64,000 bases of DNA from Glo-17 sp964637835 (GTDB taxonomy: Bacteria; Krumholzibacteriota; Krumholzibacteriia; LZORAL124-64-63): assembly GCA_964637835.1 (NCBI GenBank), contig CAZWYF010000001.1:124001-188000 (forward strand), in the 5' to 3' direction. This document shows positions 51,378 to 61,200 of this stretch, piece by piece (position 1 is the stretch's first letter; the number at the start of each line of letters is the position of its first letter). The position numbers and the translations under genes are program-made. The notes under the pieces were generated by a model. It saw nothing but the letters and a program-made list of their open reading frames with translations, ran no database searches and was not told the origin of the DNA.

Positions 51378-52523
51378 TCAGGCGCCGGAGAGGGCCACCT
51401 CGACGGTGGTGCCATCGATCGCATCGCTGGACCAGGCCAGACGGCCGCCCAGGTACTTCTCCGTGAGCAGCCGCACGCTGTAGGTCCCCAGGCCCCGGCC
51501 GGCGCCCTTGGTGGTGACGGTGCGCTCGAACAGGTGGTGGCGCACCTCCGGGGCCACCTCGCCGGGGTTGTGCACGCGGAAGACCACGTCGTCGCCCGCC
51601 ACCGCGTGCGAGATGGTCACCACGCCGCCGCGCGGCACGGCCTCCAGCGCGTTCTTCAGCAGGTTGCCCAGCACGCGACCGAGCAGCAGGGGGTCGGTCT
51701 GCAACTCGACCGCCGGTCCCGGCCGGGCCACCAGTTCGCGATCCATGGCCACCGGGTGGTGGCCGAAGGTGCGGACGGCCTCGGCGACCGCGTCGGCCGC
51801 CATCACGCGGCTGGCGCGCACCTGGAGCTCGCCGCTCTCGGCGGCGGCCAGATCGCGCTGGGCGGAGATCTCCTCGAGCAACTGATGGCACCCGGAGACC
51901 ACCAGACGCGACAGCTCGCGGCTGTCCTCGCTGGCCGTCTCGACGCTGGCGAGGTTCGCCTCGCTCAGGCCGAGCAGGCCGCCGGCGGTGTTCAGGACGT
52001 CGTGGAAGAAGAGGCGCTCGAGGACGCGCCGCCGGCGCTCGTGATGGTGATCGGTGAGCGTGGCCAGCACGAAGGGCTCGCCCACCACCTCGACCAGGCG
52101 CGAGGCGACCTCGAGATCCAGGGGCCTCGCTCCGGCGCCCCGACTGATGACGCAGGTATGCGACGCCTGGCCACGCCGGCGGGCCTCCAGCACCGAGAGC
52201 ACGGCGCCGCAATCGCAGCATTCCCGGCCCGTCCCGCAGCCGCCGGGAGCCCGTGCGGCGACCTCGCAGCCGAAAGCCTCGCCAGGACGCGCGCCGTCCA
52301 GCTCCGCGGGGGACGCGATCCCCAGCATCCGCAGCCCGGCCTCGTTGAGGAAGACCAGCTGCCGCTGGGCGTTGACCGCCGCCACGGGCTGGGGCACCGC
52401 GTCGGCCACGGTGACGAGCTGCGCCTGGCCGGCGAGCAGCTGCTGCTGGCGAGCCAGCTCCGTGGCCGGGGCGCGGTCGGGACTGAGGAACTCGGAGGTG
52501 GGAGCCGCGGCAGCCTGCACCAT
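51378..52523 (-). CDS. PAS sensor histidine kinase with cysteine cluster (first copy)
   Basis: A 381-residue soluble kinase without membrane helices. A PAS domain (~40-165) holds the cysteine run GCEVAARAPGGCGTGRECCD then CGAVL. The dimerisation/H-box region reads LERLFFHDVLNTAGGLLGL. The ATPase has N-box LLGNLLKNALEAV-like (LGRVLGNLLKNALEAV), VVFRVHNPGEV and GAGRGLGTYSVRLLTEKYLG. No receiver partner is nearby. It is a tandem paralogue of the kinase at 52675-53832. The ATG at 52523 is chosen for GAGGT upstream; an AT-rich promoter-like block lies at 52589-52617. Confidence 0.85.
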   Translation of the reverse strand: MVQAAAAPTSEFLSPDRAPATELARQQQLLAGQAQLVTVADAVPQPVAAVNAQRQLVFLNEAGLRMLGIASPAELDGARPGEAFGCEVAARAPGGCGTGRECCDCGAVLSVLEARRRGQASHTCVISRGAGARPLDLEVASRLVEVVGEPFVLATLTDHHHERRRRVLERLFFHDVLNTAGGLLGLSEANLASVETASEDSRELSRLVVSGCHQLLEEISAQRDLAAAESGELQVRASRVMAADAVAEAVRTFGHHPVAMDRELVARPGPAVELQTDPLLLGRVLGNLLKNALEAVPRGGVVTISHAVAGDDVVFRVHNPGEVAPEVRHHLFERTVTTKGAGRGLGTYSVRLLTEKYLGGRLAWSSDAIDGTTVEVALSGA

Positions 52524-52588
52524 GGATGACGACCTCGTGGTTGCCGGTGATGTCCGTGTCGTTCTCCCCCCGGGATCGACCGTTAAGG

Positions 52589-52617
52589 ACAATGCCTAAG
52601 CGAATACTTTAGATCAA
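52589..52617 (-). promoter_or_regulatory. Weak promoter candidate of the first Cys-PAS kinase
   Basis: Minus strand TTGATC, 17 bases, CATTGT, within an AT-rich island of ~40 bases. The -10 matches poorly, so this is tentative. Confidence 0.3.
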
Positions 52618-52674
52618 GAGGCGTGCCAGCACCGCAGGCCGCGGCGAGGAGACCCGGCCATCCGGAGCGGTGGC

Positions 52675-53832
52675 TCAGCCCGGCGTGACCGGCAGGTGGA
52701 CGTGCACGCTGGTGCCCCGGCTCGCCTCGCTGTCCCAGCTGACGGTGCCGCCGAGGTAGCGCTCGGTGAGCAGGCGGACGCTGTACGTGCCCTGGCCGCG
52801 TCCGGCCCCCCTGGTGGAGACCGGACGACGGAAGAACTGGTCGCGGATGGCGGGGTCCACCTCGCCGGGGTTCCAGACGGTGATCACCACCTGATCGCCG
52901 GTGGGCCGGGAGGTGACCACCACCTCGCCGCCGCGGGGGGCGGCCTCCAGGGCGTTCTTGATCAGGTTGCCGACCACGCGGCCGAGGAGGCGGGCATCGG
53001 TGGCCAGGATGGGGGGGCCGACGGCGCCCAGGCGGATCTCGCGGTCCGCGGCCACGGGGTGGTGACCGTAGGTCCGGGCCACCTCGCGGAGGAGTCCGGC
53101 GAGGTCGATGGGACGGCGCTCGGTGGCCAGGTCGCCGCTCTCGGCGGCCGCCAGGTCGCGCTGGGCCTCGATCTCCTCGATGAGCTGTCGGCTGCCCGAG
53201 ACCAGGAGCTGCCCGAGGTCGGAGAGCTCCTCCTGCCCGGGCGGCAGGCTGGCCAGCAAGGCCTCGCCGAGCCCCATGACGCCGCCCGCGGTGTTGACCA
53301 CGTCATGGAAGAAGATGCGCTCGAGAGTCCTTCGCCGCCGCTGGTCGTGCACGTCGGTGAGCACGAGCACCACGAATTCCTGGCCATCGACGGTCAGGGG
53401 ACTGGCGCTGGCGGCGAACTCCAGCGGCACGCACTCCCCCTCGCGCTCGATGATGCAGGAGAGCTCGCGCGCCGCTCCCTGCTGGGCGGCGGCGACGGCC
53501 AGCGCCGCGCCGCAGTCACGGCAGGCCTCGCCGGTCCCGCAGCCGCCCGGCGTGCCGGCGACCTCGCGGCAGCCGAGGACCTCGCCCGGTCGCGGTCCGG
53601 CCAGCAGGTCGATGTCGGCCACCGCGATGAACTCGTCGAGCCGGCGATTGGCGAGGACGATCTGCCGCTCGGCATTGAGGATGGCCACGGGGTGGGGAAT
53701 GGCGTCGCAGAGCGCGGGAATGGCCGCCTGCTGCCGGAGCGAACGACGCTGGTTCTCCAGATCGTGGGCGTCGGCGCGCCCGGCGGGGAGGAACCTGGTG
53801 TCGGCGACAGGCAGGGTCTGGTCTCTGGTCAT
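52675..53832 (-). CDS. PAS sensor histidine kinase with cysteine cluster (second copy)
   Basis: A 385-residue paralogue of the neighbouring kinase with the same layout: PAS with GCREVAGTPGGCGTGEACRD then CGAAL, H-box LERIFFHDVVNTAGGVMGL, N-box VVGNLIKNALEAAPRGG, and GAGRGQGTYSVRLLTERYLG, where Gln replaces Leu in the G2 box. The four-cysteine spacing C-x9-C-x5-C-x2-C is shared with the first copy and suggests a metal, Fe-S or redox site. ATG 53832 has AGGAGG 6 bases upstream. A sigma28-like promoter lies at 53871-53897. Confidence 0.86.
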   Translation of the reverse strand: MTRDQTLPVADTRFLPAGRADAHDLENQRRSLRQQAAIPALCDAIPHPVAILNAERQIVLANRRLDEFIAVADIDLLAGPRPGEVLGCREVAGTPGGCGTGEACRDCGAALAVAAAQQGAARELSCIIEREGECVPLEFAASASPLTVDGQEFVVLVLTDVHDQRRRRTLERIFFHDVVNTAGGVMGLGEALLASLPPGQEELSDLGQLLVSGSRQLIEEIEAQRDLAAAESGDLATERRPIDLAGLLREVARTYGHHPVAADREIRLGAVGPPILATDARLLGRVVGNLIKNALEAAPRGGEVVVTSRPTGDQVVITVWNPGEVDPAIRDQFFRRPVSTRGAGRGQGTYSVRLLTERYLGGTVSWDSEASRGTSVHVHLPVTPG

Positions 53833-53870
53833 GCGGCGCCTCCTGATCTTCGACGGTCCATGTTCGAGAG

Positions 53871-53897
53871 GCATCGGCCGGACGCCGCCGGCCTTGA
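53871..53897 (-). promoter_or_regulatory. Sigma28-like promoter of the second Cys-PAS kinase
   Basis: Minus strand TCAAGGCC, exactly 11 bases, GCCGATGC, 38 bases upstream of the ATG at 53832. Confidence 0.5.
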
Positions 53898-53961
53898 CTT
53901 CCGCTTCTCGAGCCAGCTCGCGGCCTGCCGACCACCGTCGCCTGGTCGGCGCCCATGACGC

Positions 53962-53987
53962 GGGGCCCGCTCTCATGAGCGGGCCCC
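53962..53987 (-). terminator. Strong GC hairpin after the haem-porin gene
   Basis: GGGGCCCGCTC-TCAT-GAGCGGGCCCC is a perfect 11-bp stem with a tetraloop, 61 bases beyond the stop at 54048. A second 8-bp stem (GACCGGCC/GGCCGGTC, 54015-54042) lies between. No T-run, so probably a Rho-assisted terminator or mRNA end protector. Confidence 0.5.
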
Positions 53988-54047
53988 TGCGAGCGGCGGG
54001 TCGTGCCGTGGCTGGACCGGCCGGACCGACGGCCGGCCGGTCGCCGG

Positions 54048-55223
54048 CTAGAAGGCGCTGACCACGCCCACCGAGGCGCGGCCGTAATCGATGTCGCCGG
54101 CGCCCTCGCCGAGGATCCGCGAGTACTCCAGGTTGAGGCGCAGGTTGTTGGCGAGCATGTAGGTCGCGTTGCCGGTGATGGACTCGTAGTCATGGGTATC
54201 GAGGTCGCTGTCCACGCGGTTGTAGAGCACGGTGAAGTAGTGGGTGGAGCGGTCGTAGTCGGGAGCGAAGATCAGCTCGGCCACGATGCCCTCGGTCTCG
54301 ATGTCCATGACGTCGCCCAGGGGCAGGGAGTCCTCCCGCATGAGGTACTGGGCGGTCAGGGTGAAGCGGTCCACGGTCGCGGTCCCGTCGACACCCCAGT
54401 AGTCCACCTCGTTCTCGCCGTGCTCGAGCATCTCCTCGCCCGTGTAGTAGAAGCCGCCGAGCATGCCCACCTCGCCGATGTCCTGGGTCAGGCGGCCGAC
54501 GAGGTTCTTGGTGTCGTCCTGGTCATAGACGCCGTTCGCCGCCGCGGGAATGCCGTTGCCGTTGACCACCATGGCGATCAGGCCGGTCTTGCTGGCCTCG
54601 ATGTCGTAGCTGACGAGAAAGCCGCGGTCGTAGGCCAGGCTGGTGGTGCTGGCGCCGATGCGCTGCTTGTAGATCTGGTAGTCCTCGTAGGTCAGGCGCA
54701 GCTCGCGCTTCATCAGGGGGTCGCTGGTCTGGAACTGGCCCACCATGATGTCCAGGGGCTGGCCGAAGAGGTCGTTGAAGTGGATGTAGGCGTCCTCGGC
54801 GCCGGCCACCTCGCCGTGCTCGCTCATGTAGAAGTAGAAGTAGTAGCCCACGTTCCTGGCCAGGGTGCCGCCCGACAGCAGCTTGATGCCCCAGGGGGTC
54901 TGCAGGTCCCACTCGGCGCGGCTGTTGTCCTCCTCGAACATGACCTGGGCGTCCATGCGCACGGCGAGGGGGAAGGTGCGCAGGATGCGCAGCTGCTCGT
55001 CGCCGGCCTGGACGTAGTCGCGGTCGGGGTCGTCCTCGGGAAGATAGAAGCCGTTGCCGGCGTACTCGTCGCCGAAGGGTTTCAGGCGCGGGAACGGATC
55101 GTGGCAGGTGGTGCAGCTGAGCTGGTGGCGGCGGGCGAAGGCCGGGATGGCGTCCGCGTCGGCAGGGATCAGCAGCGGCAGCAGGATGGCCACGGCGAGC
55201 GTGATGAGCAGGAGCTTGCGCAT
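54048..55223 (-). CDS. Outer-membrane beta-barrel-like protein with one c-type haem site
   Basis: A 391-residue exported protein. The signal peptide LLLITLAVAILLPLLIPADA is followed at once by IPAFARRHQLSCTTCHDPFP, a single CxxCH haem motif. After residue ~70 comes a long series of amphipathic beta strands with aromatic girdles (YYFYFYMSEHGEV, LMKRELRLTYEDYQIY, FTLTAQYLMRE, STHYFTVLYNRVDSD) ending NLRLNLEYSRI...ASVGVVSAF with a terminal Phe, as in outer-membrane barrels. It probably passes electrons or binds haem at a porin-like barrel with the pentahaem protein encoded 11 bases upstream. Confidence 0.75.
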   Translation of the reverse strand: MRKLLLITLAVAILLPLLIPADADAIPAFARRHQLSCTTCHDPFPRLKPFGDEYAGNGFYLPEDDPDRDYVQAGDEQLRILRTFPLAVRMDAQVMFEEDNSRAEWDLQTPWGIKLLSGGTLARNVGYYFYFYMSEHGEVAGAEDAYIHFNDLFGQPLDIMVGQFQTSDPLMKRELRLTYEDYQIYKQRIGASTTSLAYDRGFLVSYDIEASKTGLIAMVVNGNGIPAAANGVYDQDDTKNLVGRLTQDIGEVGMLGGFYYTGEEMLEHGENEVDYWGVDGTATVDRFTLTAQYLMREDSLPLGDVMDIETEGIVAELIFAPDYDRSTHYFTVLYNRVDSDLDTHDYESITGNATYMLANNLRLNLEYSRILGEGAGDIDYGRASVGVVSAF

Positions 55224-55234
55224 GAGTCTCTCCC

Positions 55235-56575
55235 TCAGTCGTAGACCTCGACCCAGGTCGAGGCGGTGTTGATGACGTGGGTCTCGTACTCCTCCTCCGG
55301 GACCCCCAGGTACTTCGCCACCGGCTCGACCAGCAGCTTGTAGTTGAGGGTGGCCTCGAAGGTGACCTCGCCCAGGGCGATGTCGTCGGGCAATTGCCAG
55401 GTGTAGTTCTCGATCTTCGTCTCCCGCGGCCCGATCCGGTAGTCGGGGCCGAAGCTCGCCGTGTACCACTGCATGATGGTCATGCGGCCCTCGGGATCGA
55501 GGTAGGCCATGCGGAAGATGCGGTCGCCCACCGGGACGCCGTCGCGCGGCAGGCCCTCGAAGTCCTCGATGCGCCTGGGGATGCCCAGGTCCTGGTAGGC
55601 GAGGTCGTCGCTGGCGATGGTCCAGTGCTCGCCCTCGAAGCCCTTCTCGTCCACCGGCAGGTGGTAGGTGTTGCCGTCGGCGTCGGTGGCCGTGACGTGC
55701 AGCCACATGATGCGGTCCTCCACCGAGCCGGTGGGGATCTTGTGCCCCGCCTTGGCGTTGAAGAGCTGGACCTCCAGGGCCACGGTGCCGTCGAAGAGCA
55801 GCTCGCGCTCCTTGGGGTGCATGCGGACCTCGATGGCGCCGGCCAGCTTGCCGGGGTCGTGGGCGCCATGGAAGAGGTGCTGGGAGACCATGCTCTCCTC
55901 GGCCATCTTGGCGCTGCGGCTCAGGGCGCGTGGCATGTGGCAGACGTGGCAGGGCACGCCCTCCTCGGCGTACGGCCCCTCGGCCCACTCCAGCTGGGTG
56001 GACTTGACCATCATGCCGAAGGGGTTCTCCTCGTTGTGGCAGGTGCCGCAGAACTCGGCCTGCTGGATGAACTCGCTCTTCCTGGTCACGTGGTGGGGCG
56101 ACTCCACGCCCTCCTTGTTGCCGTACTTCACGCGGCCGGGGTCGACGGTGTAGTTGAAGTTCACCGAGGGCTCGCCCTGGCGGCCGGTGATGGTGTGGCA
56201 GAGGTCGCAGCTGACACCCTCGTTGGCGCGGGAGCCCTCCTCCGGGCGCGGTGGGGGCACGTCGCCGGCCAGGTAGGCCAGGGGCGCGTGGCAGCCGTTG
56301 CAGCCCTTCTGGACGGGGTCGTACTCGGGATCCACCTTGCCGTGCTCCACGGCGAGGTCGAAGTACTCGATCTCGTCCCAGTGGTGAGTGTAGCTCTGGC
56401 TCATCATGGACTGGGTCCACTGCTGGTAGATGTCCACGTGGCAGGAGGCGCAGGCCTGGGGGGTCTCGAAGTCGTCGTAGCTCTGCGAGCCGAGGGTGGG
56501 CCCGGGCTCCATCGCCAGGGCGGCGGCCGGCAGGATGCCGAGCAGACAGGACAGGACGAGGGGTCGGTTGCGCAT
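55235..56575 (-). CDS. Pentahaem c-type cytochrome (cytochrome c554-like family)
   Basis: A 446-residue exported multihaem protein. Signal peptide: LVLSCLLGILPAAALA. Five CxxCH motifs: CASCH, CNGCH, CDLCH, CGTCH and CHVCH, all in residues ~40-215, with distal histidines such as THHWDE and HLFHGAH. The second half is beta-rich (VALEVQLFNAKAGHKIPTGS) as in the cytochrome c554/MtrA-like families that accept or deliver electrons in the periplasm. ATG 56575 is supported by GGGAG 7 bases upstream. A sigma54-like promoter (56662-56678) precedes it, and it forms an operon with the haem-porin gene. Confidence 0.86.
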   Translation of the reverse strand: MRNRPLVLSCLLGILPAAALAMEPGPTLGSQSYDDFETPQACASCHVDIYQQWTQSMMSQSYTHHWDEIEYFDLAVEHGKVDPEYDPVQKGCNGCHAPLAYLAGDVPPPRPEEGSRANEGVSCDLCHTITGRQGEPSVNFNYTVDPGRVKYGNKEGVESPHHVTRKSEFIQQAEFCGTCHNEENPFGMMVKSTQLEWAEGPYAEEGVPCHVCHMPRALSRSAKMAEESMVSQHLFHGAHDPGKLAGAIEVRMHPKERELLFDGTVALEVQLFNAKAGHKIPTGSVEDRIMWLHVTATDADGNTYHLPVDEKGFEGEHWTIASDDLAYQDLGIPRRIEDFEGLPRDGVPVGDRIFRMAYLDPEGRMTIMQWYTASFGPDYRIGPRETKIENYTWQLPDDIALGEVTFEATLNYKLLVEPVAKYLGVPEEEYETHVINTASTWVEVYD

Positions 56576-56661
56576 GGCGGGACTCCCTGGGGCTCGAGCG
56601 CGGTGGCGGGCGGTCCCGGCGGAGCGGGACCCGTTCCCATCAAACCGCAGATGGCCGGCCG

Positions 56662-56678
56662 ATGCAACCCCTTGTCCT
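56662..56678 (-). promoter_or_regulatory. Sigma54-like -24/-12 element of the haem operon
   Basis: Minus strand AGGACAAGGGGTTGCAT has GG and GC separated by exactly 10 bases and a perfect TTGCA -12 element; the -24 (consensus TGGCAC) is weak outside the GG. Upstream lie two TTACTC copies (in ATTACTCGG and TTTACTCCC), possible activator sites. A sigma54 activator gene is next door. Confidence 0.5.
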
Positions 56679-56724
56679 GAGGCCATTTAAGCGGGAGTAA
56701 AATGATCCGAGTAATGGGGGTTTC

Positions 56725-58185
<1,461 letters not shown>

Positions 58186-58220
58186 GCGGACTCCTGATCG
58201 GTCGGTGCGGTGGCTTCACA

Positions 58221-58250
58221 AGTGTAAAGCCCGGCCTTGCCAGGCGTCAA
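58221..58250 (-). promoter_or_regulatory. Sigma70-like promoter of the sigma54 activator gene
   Basis: Minus strand TTGACG (five of six), 18 bases, TACACT (four of six), 35 bases before the ATG. One arm of the 13-bp dyad (58233-58245) fills the spacer. Confidence 0.55.
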
Positions 58251-58270
58251 ATGCGTGGCCTGGCAAGGCC
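58233..58270. promoter_or_regulatory. Perfect 13-bp inverted repeat around the activator promoter
   Basis: GGCCTTGCCAGGC (58233-58245), 12 bases, GCCTGGCAAGGCC (58258-58270). The -35 box lies at the start of the loop and one arm covers the promoter spacer, as an autoregulatory operator would. It may also act as terminator for the gene ending at 58286. Confidence 0.6.
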
Positions 58271-58285
58271 CCGCGGGCGCCGTGA

Positions 58286-61200
58286 TCAGGGCCCGGGCGT
58301 GGGCTGGCGCAGGTAGAGCCAGGACGGATCCTCGCCGGCATCCACGGCCGCCAGCGACTCGCCGATCAGGTCGCCGAACTCGTCGCCGACCGCGAGCGCG
58401 TCCAGTTCGCGCCAGAGGTCCACGGCCCGGTCGCGGTCGCCACGGCGCCAGTGGCAGAGCCCCAAGAAGTAGCCATTGGTGACGCGGACCGGCGGGCGGT
58501 CGTCCTCCATCAGCTCCCGGAAGAGGTCGCGGGCCTCCTGCACGCGGCCCTGCTGCAGCATCACCACCGCCAGCGTGTTCTGCGAGCCGGCGTCGTCGCT
58601 CAGCGCCAGGGACATGCGCACCAGGTACTCCGCGCGGTCCAGCTCGCGGCCGGCGCACGCCAGGTACCACGACAGGTTGTTGTTCAGGGCGGTATCCAGG
58701 GGGCGGTCGTTCTGGACCGTGCTCAGGGCGTCGATCGCCTCCTCCCACTGGCGCACCCGGGCGTGGATGTCGGCCCGGCAGAGCCGCGCCAGATGCGGTG
58801 GCAGCGCGTCCTCCACTCCCGCGAGCACCACGCGCGCCTCGGCGATGCGCCCGGACTCCAGGTAGCCCTGCAGCCGATTCAAGGCCAGTTGCACGGAGTC
58901 GACCTCGGCGGTGAGCAGGCCCAGGCGCTGGATCTGGCGCTCGGCGAGCTCGTCCTGATCGTTGCCCAGGTACTGGGCGATCAGCGTGTAGCCCAGCCCC
59001 GCGCCGCCGAAGATCTCCTGCGCGCGCTCGTAGAGGGCGACCACGGCCTCGCAGTCCCCCAGCTCGGTCTTCACGTCCACGGCCGTGCCCAGGAGGTAGG
59101 CGTCGCGCGGGGAGCGCTCGAGGCCCACGGTGAGCAGCGAGTCGGCCTCGAGGTAGTGTTCGTCGGCGACGGCGATGCCGGCGCCCAGCAGGAAGGGGAC
59201 GCCGCCCACCTCGGGACGGGCGAGCACGTCGACCAGCAGCTCGCGGGCGACGGCGCGGCGCTCGCGGCCGGCGTCGCCGCGGCCGCCCATGTCGCCGCCG
59301 AGGATCTGCATGGCGGCCTGGACGGCGAAATCGAGGTCGTCGGGGTTCTGGCGGCAGTAGTCCCGTAGCTGGGCGATGCGCCCGGGGTCGCCCTGGCGCT
59401 GGTAGCGGATGGGCTGGTAGGTGGCCACGCGGTAGCTGAGGATCTGGTCGTGGACGCGGGCGTAGTCCGCCGCCGACCAGGTGCGCCGCGTGTAGCGCTC
59501 CTCGCGCGCGATCTCCAGCCAGCGGCGGCCGTCCTCCTCGCGCAGATCCACCGTCACCTCGCCGCGATAGTCGGGGGCCTGGACCCGGATGGGCGCGTGG
59601 ATGTCGGTGATCCGCCAGCCGGCGCCCTCATGGGCCCGGATCCGGGACTGGAAGCGCTGCGGGGTGCCGAGGCTGACGCCCAGCTCGCGGCCCGCGGGGG
59701 CGACCAGCTCGAGATCGTCGTCCGGCGCGCCCACCCAGACCACGCTGGCGTCGTGGTCGTCCGGATTGGCCCAGGTGGAATCGCGCAGGACCGCGGCGAT
59801 CTCGAACCAGTCGCAGCCGAGCGTCCGCTTCTGCCAGCTGACCAGCTGGAGGCTCTCGCTGGCGTGGTTGCCGGCCACCAGGTGGGCCATGTACCGGTGG
59901 ACGCTGGTGTCGGGCAGATCGAAGGCGCCGCCGGCGTTCTGGGCGGTGGTGCCACGGACCCGGGCGAGCACCTCGGCGCGGAGCCTGCCGCCCGCCTCCG
60001 GGTACAGATCCACCTCCAGGGCGAGGAGCGGTTGCGCGAGGTTGCGATCGGGGATGCGGACCATGTGGCCCTCGCCGTCGGGGTCGATGAGCAGTCCCTC
60101 GAGGCCGAGCACGTCCGCCGACAGCCCCGTCAGGCACTCGCCGCCCAGCGTGGGGTCGCAGAAGACGCCACCGGCCACGTCCGGCACGTGGGCGATGAGG
60201 TGGTCGAAGCGGCCGGAGTAGGGGAAGTCCTCCTCCACGGGCAGGCTCGGGCGCGTCCCCACCAGGACGGGAAGACACTCGATGTCCAGGCAGGCCAGCA
60301 GGGCCGTGAGCGTGGCCACCTTGTCCTTGCAATCGCCGTAGCCGCGTGCCAGCACCTCGGTGGCGGGGGTGGGCACGAAGCGGCCGTCACCCAGCTCGAT
60401 GCCCACGTTGCTGACCCCGGACTGCAGGTGCTCGTACAGGCGGGTGACGCGGGCGAGATCGTCCGGGGCCCCGGCGGTCAGGTCCCGGGCCAGCGCGCAG
60501 AGATCCTCGCTGCCGGCGGTCTGCGACCAGAACTGCTCGCCATAGGCCGCGGCCAGGCGGTTCCAGTCGTCGTAGGTGGTCACGCCGACGCGGTGGGCGA
60601 GGACCTCCGCCAGGGGGGCGTCCTGGTCGTAGTCCATCGGCGCGGCGTCCCGCACCAGCCAGGTGTGCAGGGTGCCGCCAGGGACCTCCGAGCGCTCGGC
60701 CGGCACGGGGGCGTGGTCGTCGTGGATCCGGGCCGCGACGCCGTCGGCCACGATCACCTCCAGGCGCTCCTCCTGCTGGGGGACGCCGAAGCCGAAGTAG
60801 TACTCGAACGCCTGGCCCAGGCCGAGGAAGCCCGGGAGCTCCTGCTCGAGGCAGTAGTCCACCACCGCGCCCGGCTGGACGCCGGAGAACGGGATCACCA
60901 GGTCGCGGGCCTCGCTGACGTCAGCGGTGTCGTCCTGGGGCGAGGTGATCATGATGCTGGCGCGGGGGACCTCGCGGACCTCGCCCTCGGCGGTGATCAC
61001 GCGGGCGGCCAGGACGCGCGGCTGGCCGTGGTCGGCGGCGAAGGTCGTGCGCACGGTCTCGTAGATGCTGGCGCCGCTGCCGCGCAGGATCTGCACGGTG
61101 AGGTGGCGGCGGTGGCGGAGCTGCTGGCGCGAGGCCAGGTGGTAGGTGTGGCGGTCGCGCAGGACCACCACGTCGGCCTCCGGGTAGTCCCCGGGGGCGG

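Noticed and set aside
51301..51483. 60-codon frame starting with an ATGA overlap on the nitrilase stop, with EPAIA-type pentapeptide repeats
   Set aside because: Its second half is antisense to the conserved GLGTYSVRLL end of the kinase, and the repeats are explained by a 15-bp tandem repeat. No homologue is evident.
56687..56710. AT-rich TTTAAGCGGGAGTAAAATG as a plus-strand gene start
   Set aside because: The frame that follows is antisense to the Fis-type HTH of the sigma54 activator and has no domain.
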